Source: CAYVHU01 sp964451415 (GTDB taxonomy: Bacteria > Pseudomonadota > Alphaproteobacteria > Rhodospirillales > Magnetovibrionaceae). From it: 40,356 nucleotides of DNA. Below the pieces are notes generated by a model. It was not told the DNA's origin. It did not search any database and was given only the letters and a program-made list of their open reading frames with translations. Shown one piece after another: positions 1 to 7,890 of the stretch. The stretch lies in NCBI GenBank assembly GCA_964451415.1, contig CAYVHU010000019.1, positions 1 through 40,356 on the forward strand, read 5' to 3'. The position numbers were made by a program, and so were the translations under genes. How positions within the stretch are numbered: the first letter of the stretch is position 1; the number at the start of each line of letters is the position of its first letter.

Positions 1-576
1 GCCCACGTCACCTTCTTTTTCAACGGTGGTCGCGAAAAGCCGTTTCCCGGCGAAGACCGCATCTTGGTGAAGTCGCCCGATGTCGCTACATACGACTTGA
101 AACCGGAAATGTCCGCACCGGAATTGACCGACAAGCTGGTCGCCGCGATCGAAAGCGGCGTTTACGATTTTGTCGTCGTGAACTACGCCAATGGCGACAT
201 GGTCGGCCACACCGGGGTGATGAGCGCCGCCATCAAGGCGGTCGAGGCCGTGGACACCGCCCTGGGTCGCCTCGAAGCCGCCGTAACGGCGGCGCACGGC
301 GTTTTGCTGATTACGGCGGATCACGGCAATTGCGAAAAGATGCTCGACGGCACCCAGCCCCACACCGCCCATACCTTGTTTCCGGTGCCGCTGGTGATGG
401 TGAATGCGCCGCTGTGGGCGCATGGGGCGCATGGGGCGCATGGGGTGCATGACGGGGCGCTGGCCGATCTGGCTCCGACGATTTTACAATTGTTGGGCTT
501 GCAGGTTCCCGCCGACATGAAGGGGCATACGCTGATCGGGGAAGGTCCTGGTGGGTCTCATGGCGCGGGCGAATAG
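1..576 (+). CDS. gpmI: 2,3-bisphosphoglycerate-independent phosphoglycerate mutase (C-terminal part, cut by window edge)
   Basis: Interconverts 3- and 2-phosphoglycerate in glycolysis/gluconeogenesis, in the cytosol. The frame is open from base 1 and begins inside the conserved HVTFFFNGG segment, so the N-terminal part lies outside the window. The C-terminal alkaline-phosphatase-fold metal site is visible: NYANGDMVGHTG, then ITADHGNCEKM, and H in PHTAHT. A 9-bp tandem repeat (CATGGGGCG units, 421-450) encodes an unusual AHGAHGAHG insertion shortly after the metal-binding region. The 3' end overlaps the envC start by 26 bases, which suggests co-transcription and translational coupling. Family assignment is secure; what the His-Ala-Gly insertion does is unknown. 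Confidence 0.93.
   Translation, partial: AHVTFFFNGGREKPFPGEDRILVKSPDVATYDLKPEMSAPELTDKLVAAIESGVYDFVVVNYANGDMVGHTGVMSAAIKAVEAVDTALGRLEAAVTAAHGVLLITADHGNCEKMLDGTQPHTAHTLFPVPLVMVNAPLWAHGAHGAHGVHDGALADLAPTILQLLGLQVPADMKGHTLIGEGPGGSHGAGE
421..450 (+). repeat. 9-bp tandem repeat inside gpmI
   Basis: Three units of CATGGGGCG (the last with one change) plus a partial fourth. They are in frame and encode repeated His-Gly-Ala. Copy number could vary by slippage without shifting the frame. Confidence 0.85.
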
Positions 577-1918
577 GACGAAGTGGTTCTGTTGGGCCCT
601 GGCGCTTCTGGCAGTTTTGTATGGCGTGCCCGCATGGGCGCAAAATCCAGCGCGAAATCCGGCGCGAAATCCGGCGCGAAATCCCGTGAGTGCAAATCAG
701 AAGCTCCGCAATGTGGAGCGCAAAATCGAATCCCAGAACCAGGAAAGCGTCCGGCAAAAGGCCCGGGCTGAAAAGTTGAAGGCGCAATTGAACGCCGTCA
801 CGTTGAAGTCGGTTCTCGCCGCGCGGCGCGTTCAGGATCAAGAATCGCAGGTGGCGGTGCTGGAAAGTGAGTTGACCCACCTGGAACGCGAAGTGGAAAG
901 CAAGGTGCGCAAACTTGGCGTCCGCAGGCAGCAGTTTTCCGGTGTGATGATGGCCCTTTCGCGCATCGCGCGCTTTCCCCCCGAGGCCCTGCTCGTGCAA
1001 CCCGTTCCGCCACAAGACATGGTGCGCACCGCCATTTTGTTGCGCGCCGCTGTTCCGGCGATTGAAAGGCGCGCGGATGTTTTGAAAACGGAACTGAAGA
1101 ATCTTTCCCAGACACGCGCACAAGTGGAAAAACGCCGTTTCGATCTGCGCGGCGCGGTCGAACGGCTACGTACCGAGGAAGCGGGCATTGAAAGGATTCG
1201 CAAGAAAAAAGCGGCTCTGCGCGCCGAGGCGATCTCGAAAAGCCGCGCCGCCAGAACCCGTGTGAGCCGTCTGGCGCGCAAAGCCAAAAGTTTGCGTGAT
1301 TTGGTCTCGCGTCTGGAGCAGGCGCGAAAAAAGGCTGAAGCGGCTGCCCGGAAACGTGCCCGAAGCCAGGCGCGTTCCATCCTTTACATCCGTCCTGGAA
1401 GGCGAGCGTCCACATCGCCGAGCGCCCGCGAAGTCGGTGTCTTGGGGAAAATAGGTTCGATCGTCAAGGCGCGCGGGCGTTTGCCGTTTCCGGTGGCGGG
1501 ACGTTTGGTGGGGCTTTACGGCCAACCGCTGGATGGCAAGACCACGCGCAAAGGTTTGTCTATCGAAACCCTGGCGAATGCACAGGTTGTTGCCCCTTTT
1601 GATGGAAAAGTCGTGTTTTCAGGCCCCTTTCGAGGTTATGGTCAACTGTTGATCATCGATCATGGCGAGGGATATCATAGCCTTCTCGCTGGCCTGGGAC
1701 GCATTGACGTGGTCATGGGTCAGGTTGTTTTGGCCGGTGAGCCGGTCGCCGTTATGGGAACAGGGCGTGGATCCGGCGGCGGGGTCCTGCCTGGGGCGTC
1801 GGCGGGAGAAGGCCATGACGCCAAGCGTTCCATACTGTACGTTGAGTTTCGTCGCAACAACCGCCCCATCAATCCTCTGCCCTGGCTTGCATCACGAAAA
1901 GGAACACCCAAGGGATGA
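551..1918 (+). CDS. envC: EnvC-like murein hydrolase activator (degenerate LytM/M23 domain)
   Basis: Predicted periplasmic activator of division amidases. The 455-residue product starts with a signal peptide (hydrophobic WALALLAVLYGVPAWAQ, about residues 14-31), followed by a PARN repeat, a long charged coiled coil (about 50-270) and a C-terminal LytM domain (about 320-445) ending in LYVEFRRNNRPINPLPWL. The zinc ligands of active M23 peptidases are not evident: the first His position reads TTRKGLSIE, and the HxH motif is replaced by LYVEF. This is as expected for EnvC-type activators rather than an active endopeptidase. The ATG at 551 overlaps gpmI; the ATG at 560 is an alternative start. The stop overlaps the ctpA start (ATGA), so this is an operon. 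Confidence 0.85.
   Translation: MGLMARANRTKWFCWALALLAVLYGVPAWAQNPARNPARNPARNPVSANQKLRNVERKIESQNQESVRQKARAEKLKAQLNAVTLKSVLAARRVQDQESQVAVLESELTHLEREVESKVRKLGVRRQQFSGVMMALSRIARFPPEALLVQPVPPQDMVRTAILLRAAVPAIERRADVLKTELKNLSQTRAQVEKRRFDLRGAVERLRTEEAGIERIRKKKAALRAEAISKSRAARTRVSRLARKAKSLRDLVSRLEQARKKAEAAARKRARSQARSILYIRPGRRASTSPSAREVGVLGKIGSIVKARGRLPFPVAGRLVGLYGQPLDGKTTRKGLSIETLANAQVVAPFDGKVVFSGPFRGYGQLLIIDHGEGYHSLLAGLGRIDVVMGQVVLAGEPVAVMGTGRGSGGGVLPGASAGEGHDAKRSILYVEFRRNNRPINPLPWLASRKGTPKG
638..685 (+). repeat. 12-bp tandem repeat at the 5' end of envC
   Basis: Four consecutive 12-bp units, GCGCRAAATCCN, encode the repeated peptide NPAR directly after the signal peptide. It is in frame, so copy-number change would only lengthen or shorten the mature N-terminus. 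Confidence 0.85.
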
Positions 1919-3231
1919 TCATTCGCACCGTAGCCTCCGCCGTGTTGGCGGCTTTTCTTTTGTTTTCGCTTCCTGCGGCACCGGCTTTTGCCGCACCGGC
2001 GCCGAGTGCGAGCCAGAAACCGGAAGATACGTACCGTTTGATGCAGTTGTTCGGCAATGTGTTTGAGCGGGTGCGCAGCGACTATGTCGAGCGTCGTTCG
2101 GACAAAGCGCTCATCGAAGCCGCCATCAGCGGCATGTTGAGTTCCCTGGACCCCCATTCCAGCTATATGAACGCTGAGGCCTACAAGGAAATGCAGGTTC
2201 AGACCAAAGGGGAATTCGGTGGTCTGGGTATCGAGGTCACCATGGGCAACGGCGTGGTCAAGGTGGTGTCACCCATCGACGACACGCCGGCGGCGCGGGC
2301 GGGGATCGAGCCGGGCGACCTGATCACGCATATCAATGGGAAACCCATCATGGGCATGACCTTGTCGCAGGCCGTTGACAAGATGCGCGGCCCGGTGGGC
2401 TCTACGATCAAGATCACGATTCTTCGCAAAGGGCGCAAACCCTTTGACGTCACCCTCAAACGGGCCGTGGTCAAAATCCGTTCCGTACGCGCGCACCTGG
2501 AAGGCGATATCGGCTATGTGCGTATTACCTCTTTCAACGAACAGGCCTTTTCGGGGCTGAAAAATGCCCTGGGCGATTTTCGCAAGACCTTGAAAAAAGA
2601 ACACAAGTCCATGCGCGGCCTCGTGTTGGATCTGCGCAACAATCCCGGCGGGCTTCTGGGGCAGGCCATCCAGGTGTCGGATGCTTTTTTGCAACACGGT
2701 GAAGTCGTTTCGATCCGCTCCGAACAACATCCCAGCGAGGCGCAGCGCTTCAATGCGCGCCCGGGCGATCTGATCAAGGGGCTGCCGATCGTCGTTCTGG
2801 TCAACGGCGGGTCGGCCTCGGCTTCGGAAATCGTTTCCGGGGCATTACAAGATCAAGGCCGCGCCATCATCATGGGCACGCAATCCTTCGGTAAGGGTTC
2901 CGTGCAGACCATCACGCCGTTGAACGGGGGACGTGACGGCGCCATGCGCCTGACCACCTCGCGCTATTACACACCGTCGGGCCGTTCCATTCAGGCGGTC
3001 GGCATTACGCCCGATGTCATTGTTCCCCAGTCCAAGCTGGAAACTTTGGAGCCCAAAGGCCAGCGCCGCGAACGCGACCTGCCCGGAGCCTTGAAAAACG
3101 ACAGTGCCGCCGCCGAGGTGCACAAGGATAAGAAGAAACCCACCAAACAGGATTACCAGTTGACCCGGGCCCTGGATCTTATCAAGGGGATTACGCTTTA
3201 TATGCGCACGGATCGGCAAGCGCAGAGATAG
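1915..3231 (+). CDS. ctpA: S41-family carboxy-terminal processing peptidase
   Basis: Periplasmic serine protease of the CtpA/Prc family that trims or degrades envelope proteins. The 438-residue product has a signal peptide (about residues 1-27), a PDZ domain (about 85-170; GGLGIEVTMGNGVVKVVSP, GDLITHINGK) and the S41 catalytic core. The catalytic Ser lies in NGGSASASEI, and the Lys in QSFGKGSVQT four turns later. Its length fits the bacterial CtpA group. The start codon overlaps the envC stop by four bases. The envC-ctpA-yibQ order is common in alphaproteobacteria and links it to cell-wall remodelling at division (inference from context). Confidence 0.93.
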   Translation: MIIRTVASAVLAAFLLFSLPAAPAFAAPAPSASQKPEDTYRLMQLFGNVFERVRSDYVERRSDKALIEAAISGMLSSLDPHSSYMNAEAYKEMQVQTKGEFGGLGIEVTMGNGVVKVVSPIDDTPAARAGIEPGDLITHINGKPIMGMTLSQAVDKMRGPVGSTIKITILRKGRKPFDVTLKRAVVKIRSVRAHLEGDIGYVRITSFNEQAFSGLKNALGDFRKTLKKEHKSMRGLVLDLRNNPGGLLGQAIQVSDAFLQHGEVVSIRSEQHPSEAQRFNARPGDLIKGLPIVVLVNGGSASASEIVSGALQDQGRAIIMGTQSFGKGSVQTITPLNGGRDGAMRLTTSRYYTPSGRSIQAVGITPDVIVPQSKLETLEPKGQRRERDLPGALKNDSAAAEVHKDKKKPTKQDYQLTRALDLIKGITLYMRTDRQAQR

Positions 3232-3270
3232 CAGGGATAGACGGGACTTGGCGATGGGGAGGCGAGTTAG

Positions 3271-4782
3271 GTGAAGCTCCCATTCAGCGGAAAATTTATG
3301 CTCGTCAAGGGCGTTTTGGCGCGTTTGAATCCCGGTGCCTTGATGGCGCGCCTCAAAAGGGGGAAAAAGGTTTCCGCAACCTCGCGTGACGAGGACGATC
3401 CGGAAAGCAATATCTTCGAAGGCCTGGGCGATCTGGATGTTTTAGACGCGGCTGCCAACGCCGCGGATGCGCCCCCGGCGGAAGATGAAGACGCGCCAGG
3501 CGATCCGCATACCTCCGATGAAACACGCCAAGAAGCGCCCGATTCCGATGATGTGGATGAAGACGACGGCGAAGAGCATGCCGAAATCGTTGCGAAAACG
3601 AAGAAGCTTTTGCTGTTCGGCGCCCTCGCCGTGGTGGTGGCGCTGCTTCTCGGTGCCGGCGTCTGGATGGTCTTGGGCGGTGGCGATCAAAGCGTGCCGT
3701 CGCAGGTGCAAAAGATGCCACCGGGCACCGTGGTGCTCGATCTCGACAACGTCCCCTATGCGCAGAGCTCAGACGGTGCGAAGAAACCGGTCGTGGATAA
3801 AAGCCGCGTTGCGGATAAAAACACGCCGAGCACGTCCCTCGAGAGACCCGCTACGTCACGCGAGAAGACCTTGGCGCAACTGGGTCTTGCGGCGCAGCAG
3901 AAACCCGGCGAAGGTTTGGTCGTCCCGGCGATGACCTCGGCATCGTTTGCAAATCTTCGTGCCGCACCCAAGGGGCAGGCATTGGGGCGTGCGCCCATAG
4001 ACATTTTGGTGGAGCAGGCTGCCGTCGGCCCCTTGCCACGTATCGCCGAAGATGGACAGATGCCTTATCGTGCCTACGCGCGGCCTCCGGCGGCGCTTGG
4101 CAAGAAGCCTCGGGTCGCCGTCGTCGTCACCGGCGTGGGGTTGTCGCGCGCCGCGACGGAGGCGGCTTTGAACGCCATGCCGCAGAACGTTTCGCTGGCC
4201 TTGGATGTTTATGCCGGCGGTTTGGACTTCTGGGTTGCGCAGGCGCGCAAGGACGGCCATGAGGTGCTGTTGAGCGTGCCTTTGGAGGCCGAAGATTTTC
4301 CCCTGGTGGATCCGGGACCGGACATGCTCAAGACTTTGAATGCGCCGGCGGACAACCTTCAGAAGCTCGATTATGTTCTCAGCCGCACCACCGGCTATTT
4401 TGCGGTTCTCGCGGACTTTGGTTCCCGGTTTCTCAAGAACGAGGAACAGCTTCGGGTGATGATGAAAGAAGTGAAGGCTCGTGGTTTGATGTATGTCGAT
4501 GGGGGGGCGAAGGGGTCGCTCGGCCCGCGCGAGGCGCGCAAACAGAAGGTTCCGTGGGCGGCGGTGGACATGAACCTGGATGCGGCCAAGGACGCGCAGG
4601 ATGTCGATCGGGCGCTGGCGGCGTTCGAAACTTTGGCTAAAAACCGTAAGGCCGTCCTTTTGCGAACCTCCGCGACGCCGTTGCGTTTGCAACGCCTTAG
4701 CGTGTGGTTGCGCACGCTGGCGCAAAAGGGCCTGGTGCTGGTCCCCGTATCCGCACTGGCCAACACACAATCCATCAGATAA
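3271..4782 (+). CDS. Divergent polysaccharide deacetylase family protein (YibQ-like)
   Basis: The 503-residue product has an acidic, low-complexity cytoplasmic N-terminus, one membrane segment (LLLFGALAVVVALLLGAGVWMVLGG, about residues 112-135), a Pro/Ala/Lys linker and a C-terminal divergent polysaccharide deacetylase domain (about 275-495; begins PRVAVVVTGVGLSRAATEAAL, later LSVPLEAEDFP and YVDGGAK). The reaction is unproven for this family. The GTG start at 3271 has GGGGAGG eight bases upstream; ATG 3298 is an alternative. It follows envC-ctpA, so an envelope role is likely. Confidence 0.85.
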   Translation: MKLPFSGKFMLVKGVLARLNPGALMARLKRGKKVSATSRDEDDPESNIFEGLGDLDVLDAAANAADAPPAEDEDAPGDPHTSDETRQEAPDSDDVDEDDGEEHAEIVAKTKKLLLFGALAVVVALLLGAGVWMVLGGGDQSVPSQVQKMPPGTVVLDLDNVPYAQSSDGAKKPVVDKSRVADKNTPSTSLERPATSREKTLAQLGLAAQQKPGEGLVVPAMTSASFANLRAAPKGQALGRAPIDILVEQAAVGPLPRIAEDGQMPYRAYARPPAALGKKPRVAVVVTGVGLSRAATEAALNAMPQNVSLALDVYAGGLDFWVAQARKDGHEVLLSVPLEAEDFPLVDPGPDMLKTLNAPADNLQKLDYVLSRTTGYFAVLADFGSRFLKNEEQLRVMMKEVKARGLMYVDGGAKGSLGPREARKQKVPWAAVDMNLDAAKDAQDVDRALAAFETLAKNRKAVLLRTSATPLRLQRLSVWLRTLAQKGLVLVPVSALANTQSIR

Positions 4783-4792
4783 AACAACGCTT

Positions 4793-5287
4793 ATGAGTAA
4801 AAAACACGATCTTCCTTTTCGACTTGGCGTGGGCGCGATGCTGTTGAATGCCGAGGGCCGGGTCTTGATCGCCCAGCGCATCGACACTCCCGGCGAAGCC
4901 TGGCAGATGCCCCAGGGCGGCATTGATGGGGGGGAAGACCCACGCGAAGCGGTGTTTCGCGAATTGAAAGAAGAAATCGGCACCGACAAGGTCGAAATTA
5001 TCGGTGAGGTTCCCGGTTGGCTGAGCTACGACTTGCCCAAGGCGCTGCGTAAGACCCTGTGGAAGGGACGTTACCGGGGGCAAAAACAGAAATGGTATGC
5101 GTTGCGCTTTTTGGGACATGATGCGGATATCGATCTTTCAACGCATAAACACCCGGAATTTTCTGTCTGGAAGTGGGCGCCTCTGGAATCCGTTACCGAT
5201 TTGATCGTGCCGTTCAAACGCGCAATGTACCTTGAAATCGTGGCGGCTTTTCGCCCTCTTGCGAAACCGTCGGTGCACGAGGATTAG
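4793..5287 (+). CDS. rppH: RNA pyrophosphohydrolase (Nudix)
   Basis: Removes pyrophosphate from the 5' triphosphate of mRNAs, which triggers 5'-end-dependent decay. The 164-residue protein begins with the typical LPFRLGVGAMLLN. It has a complete Nudix box GX5EX7REUXEEXGU at residues 42-64 (G42, E48, R56, E57, E60, E61, G63), and further on the WLSYDLP and YRGQKQKWY segments typical of RppH. ATG 4793 was chosen because homology starts here; the open frame upstream overlaps the preceding gene. It sits 10 bases after the deacetylase-like gene, probably in the same operon. Confidence 0.94.
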   Translation: MSKKHDLPFRLGVGAMLLNAEGRVLIAQRIDTPGEAWQMPQGGIDGGEDPREAVFRELKEEIGTDKVEIIGEVPGWLSYDLPKALRKTLWKGRYRGQKQKWYALRFLGHDADIDLSTHKHPEFSVWKWAPLESVTDLIVPFKRAMYLEIVAAFRPLAKPSVHED

Positions 5288-5291
5288 CCCC

Positions 5292-6269
5292 ATGAGCTAT
5301 GTGCAAATTCTCATGGGTTTTGTCTTGTTGTTGGGCGGTGCGGAATTTCTCGTGCGTGGTGCGGTGCGCGTGGCCGCCAAAGCGGGCCTGTCGCCCATGC
5401 TGATCGGCATGACGGTGGTGGCGTTCGGCACGTCGGCGCCGGAATTTGTCGTCAGCCTCAACGCCGCGCTGGATGGTGCGCCGGGGATGGCGGTGGGCAA
5501 TGTGGTCGGCTCGAACATTGCCAATATCTGGTTGATTTTGGGAACCACCGCGCTTGTGGCACCGGTTGTCGTGGACGTCCGCGCGGTGATCCGTGATGCC
5601 ATGATGTTGCTGAGCAGTTCCCTTCTTTTTGTCTGGGTAAGCCTGTCGGGAAACATTCAGAGCGTCTCTGGTTTGGTTTTGGTGTTGATATTGCTGGCTT
5701 ATTTTACCTACGCTTATGTGAGTGAGCGTGGTGTGGCCAGCGCCAGCACACATCTGCACGAACGTGAAACCGAGGAATTTCAAGACACCGAAATGAACAT
5801 CTGGCTGGCGTGGGGAGCCCTTCTGGGTGGTCTTGTCGCCTTGTCTTACGGTGCGGAATTGTTGGTTACGGGGGGCGTGTCGATCGCGCGTTCGGCGGGC
5901 GTGCCCGAAGAGGTCATCGGCCTGACGGTGATCGCGTTCGGCACGTCTTTGCCGGAACTCGCCACCTCCGTCGTGGCGGCGTGGCGCGGCCATACGGACG
6001 TGGCCATCGGCAATGTGATCGGTTCTAACCTGTTCAACATTCTGGGCGTCGCGGGGGGCGTTGCGGCCATTACGACCCTGCCTGTGGCGCAGCAGATTCG
6101 CGATTTTGACATGTGGGTGATGCTTGCGGCGACGGTGATGCTGCTGGCGTTGCTCGTTCTGGGTGTGCGCCTGGGGCGGCGTGTGGGGGGGGTCTTTCTA
6201 GGGTTGTATATCGCTTATATCGTTGTGCAGATTCAGGGCGTGGACTGGATCCTGGCGGGGTTGGGATAA
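5292..6269 (+). CDS. Calcium/sodium antiporter (CaCA family, YrbG-like)
   Basis: The 325-residue inner-membrane exchanger has two inverted repeats, each with the alpha-repeat signature: GMTVVAFGTSAPEFVVS with VGNVVGSNIANI in the first half, and GLTVIAFGTSLPELATS with IGNVIGSNLFNI in the second. About ten hydrophobic segments are visible. The acidic linker between the halves (HERETEEFQDTEMN) is predicted cytoplasmic. Start ATG 5292 lies 4 bases after the rppH stop, so it is likely co-transcribed. Family is clear; the ion (Ca2+ or K+ against Na+) is inferred from the family. Confidence 0.92.
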   Translation: MSYVQILMGFVLLLGGAEFLVRGAVRVAAKAGLSPMLIGMTVVAFGTSAPEFVVSLNAALDGAPGMAVGNVVGSNIANIWLILGTTALVAPVVVDVRAVIRDAMMLLSSSLLFVWVSLSGNIQSVSGLVLVLILLAYFTYAYVSERGVASASTHLHERETEEFQDTEMNIWLAWGALLGGLVALSYGAELLVTGGVSIARSAGVPEEVIGLTVIAFGTSLPELATSVVAAWRGHTDVAIGNVIGSNLFNILGVAGGVAAITTLPVAQQIRDFDMWVMLAATVMLLALLVLGVRLGRRVGGVFLGLYIAYIVVQIQGVDWILAGLG

Positions 6270-6318
6270 TGGGGCGTGTGGGGTTGCATCGAAGGGGGCT
6301 TTTGCCCATTTTCCAACA

Positions 6319-7089
6319 ATGACGCATGATACCCATAGAAATGTTTTGATTACCGGGGCCGCGCATCGCATTGGCCGCGCCATCGCCCTCGATTTGGCCG
6401 GGCACGGCTATGGCGTCGCCTTGCATTACCTGAATTCGCGCGTCCAAGCCGAGGAACTTGTGGCCGCGATTGCGGATCAAGGCGGGCGCGCGGTGGCGGT
6501 GCGCGCAGATTTGAACGACGAGGATGCGCTCAAGAGCATCGTCACTCAGGCCCGTGAAGCGCTGGGGCCTTTGAGCGTTCTGGTGAACAACGCTTCGGTG
6601 TTTGAAAACGATACCGTTGAGAGTACGACGCGCGAAAGCTGGAATGCGCACATGAACGTGAACCTGCGTGCCCCGTTCGTGTTGTCGCAGATATTCGCCG
6701 CGCAGCGCGCCGAGGGGTGTTGCGGCAATATCATCAATATGTTGGACCAGAGGGTCTGGAATCTGACACCGTTTTTCATGTCCTACACGGTGTCCAAGGC
6801 GGCTTTGTGGACCCAGACCCGGACTTTGGCCATGGCATTGGCCCCCGAGGTGCGGGTGAACGGCATCGGCCCGGGGCCGACCGTGTGCAATGTGCGCCAA
6901 ACGGAGGACGATTTCCGCCGTCAGTGGTCGGAAACGCCTTTGCAACGGCGCGTCATGCCCGAGGAAATTGCCGCCGCCGTGCGTTTTATCCTTCACGCCC
7001 CTTCCATGACGGGGCAAATGATCGCCCTGGATTCTGGACAGCATATGGGCTGGGCGCAGGGCTCGAACTTGACTTTGCCGAAAGAATGA
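6319..7089 (+). CDS. Short-chain dehydrogenase, pteridine reductase/FolM-like
   Basis: The 256-residue NAD(P)H-dependent SDR has the cofactor loop TGAAHRIG (residues 12-19), with the Arg typical of pteridine reductases in place of the second Gly of classical SDRs. It also has NNASVFEND and the catalytic Tyr156-x3-Lys160 (YTVSKAAL). The next gene is folB, so dihydromonapterin or dihydrofolate reduction in pterin/folate metabolism is the best inference. ATG 6319 starts the homologous region; the upstream extension is read-through. The substrate cannot be proved from sequence. Confidence 0.82.
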   Translation: MTHDTHRNVLITGAAHRIGRAIALDLAGHGYGVALHYLNSRVQAEELVAAIADQGGRAVAVRADLNDEDALKSIVTQAREALGPLSVLVNNASVFENDTVESTTRESWNAHMNVNLRAPFVLSQIFAAQRAEGCCGNIINMLDQRVWNLTPFFMSYTVSKAALWTQTRTLAMALAPEVRVNGIGPGPTVCNVRQTEDDFRRQWSETPLQRRVMPEEIAAAVRFILHAPSMTGQMIALDSGQHMGWAQGSNLTLPKE

Positions 7090-7123
7090 TGCGTCACTGC
7101 GCACTTTGGTATAAGGATCGCTT

Positions 7124-7546
7124 ATGGACAACCCCAACGTCCGACTTGTTTCCGCCCCGCGCATTGCCGATGCGCGCAACGCCATTCGCCATGTGTTTGT
7201 GCGCGATTTGACGCTCTTGTGTTCCATCGGCGTGCATGCCCATGAGCGCACCGGGAAACAGCGCGTTCGTTTCAATCTTGATCTTGCGGTTTTCGAAGGG
7301 GATGTCTCGCATATCGGCGATCGCCTCGAAAACGTCGTGTGCTACGAAGACATTGCCAATGCCACGCGCGCAGTGTGCGCACGTGACCACATCAATTTGG
7401 TGGAAACCCTGGCGGAAGATGTGGCGCGGGTGTGTCTCGTGAGTCCCCAGGTGCGTTCGGTGCGGGTGCGCGTGGAGAAGCTGGACGTGTTTGAAGATGC
7501 CTTCAGTGCCGGTGTTGAAATTGAACGCTTCAATCCTGAAGTATAG
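7124..7546 (+). CDS. folB: Dihydroneopterin aldolase
   Basis: Cleaves 7,8-dihydroneopterin to 6-hydroxymethyl-dihydropterin and glycolaldehyde in folate synthesis. The 140-residue protein carries HVFVRDLTLLCSIGVHAHE, with the G-x-H-x-x-E core of FolB, then VVCYEDIAN and NLVETLAEDVA, and ends VGVEIERF-like (AGVEIERFNPEV). It has about 20 extra residues at the N-terminus compared with short FolB proteins. It follows the folM-like SDR by 34 bases, so the pair probably forms a small pterin operon. Confidence 0.88.
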   Translation: MDNPNVRLVSAPRIADARNAIRHVFVRDLTLLCSIGVHAHERTGKQRVRFNLDLAVFEGDVSHIGDRLENVVCYEDIANATRAVCARDHINLVETLAEDVARVCLVSPQVRSVRVRVEKLDVFEDAFSAGVEIERFNPEV

Positions 7547-7890
7547 GTTGGGGTTTTATTTGGTAGTATTAGTCGCAAATAAAGAGCATATGAAGTCTCC
7601 TCGGAGCGACAGTTTTCAACACCCTTGCACGTTCTTGTTGATTCTGGTTTGGCCATGCCGGTTGCGGGTCTGCCCCGAAACAAACTTTTGCAATGAATAA
7701 AAAATCTATAAAATTCAACGCATTATGTTTTTGCTTAATTCTTGAGCAAAGCGGAGGAATTCTAGGTCTTCAAGGGACCCGGTCATGTGTGCGCGGATTG
7801 TCCCCAACCTTATCCACAGCTTCGGTGGATAGTTGAAGGTGTTGTGCTACGCACGTACAACGCAACTTTCACGATACGTGTTGGAGCGAT
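7547..7890. other. Intergenic region folB-uvrC
   Basis: 344 bases with no convincing gene. Visible structures are an AT-rich stretch (about 7685-7740), a hairpin of 9-bp arms with one G-T pair and a TTC loop (7730-7750), and an inverted pair of DnaA-like boxes (7810-7833). No confident sigma-70 promoter was found. The uvrC ribosome site GGAG is at 7883-7886. Confidence 0.6.
7810..7833. promoter_or_regulatory. Inverted DnaA-box-like pair upstream of uvrC
   Basis: A perfect consensus DnaA box TTATCCACA (7810-7818) faces CTATCCACC on the other strand, giving 7-bp perfect arms TATCCAC/GTGGATA around 7 bases. The match to the box is exact; a role in DnaA binding or in uvrC control is inference. 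Confidence 0.4.

Noticed and set aside
311..1123. Long open frame antisense to gpmI/envC
   Set aside because: It is a shadow of GC-rich coding sequence with Ala/Arg/His-biased composition and no recognisable domain.
551..1918. Active M23 endopeptidase
   Set aside because: The zinc-binding His/Asp and HxH positions are replaced, so an activator role is more consistent.
7600..7660. LexA box upstream of uvrC
   Set aside because: One GTTC is present, but the second GTTC at N7 spacing is missing.
7547..7890. Replication origin
   Set aside because: Only one perfect and one weak DnaA box were found and no origin-type neighbours; evidence is too thin.
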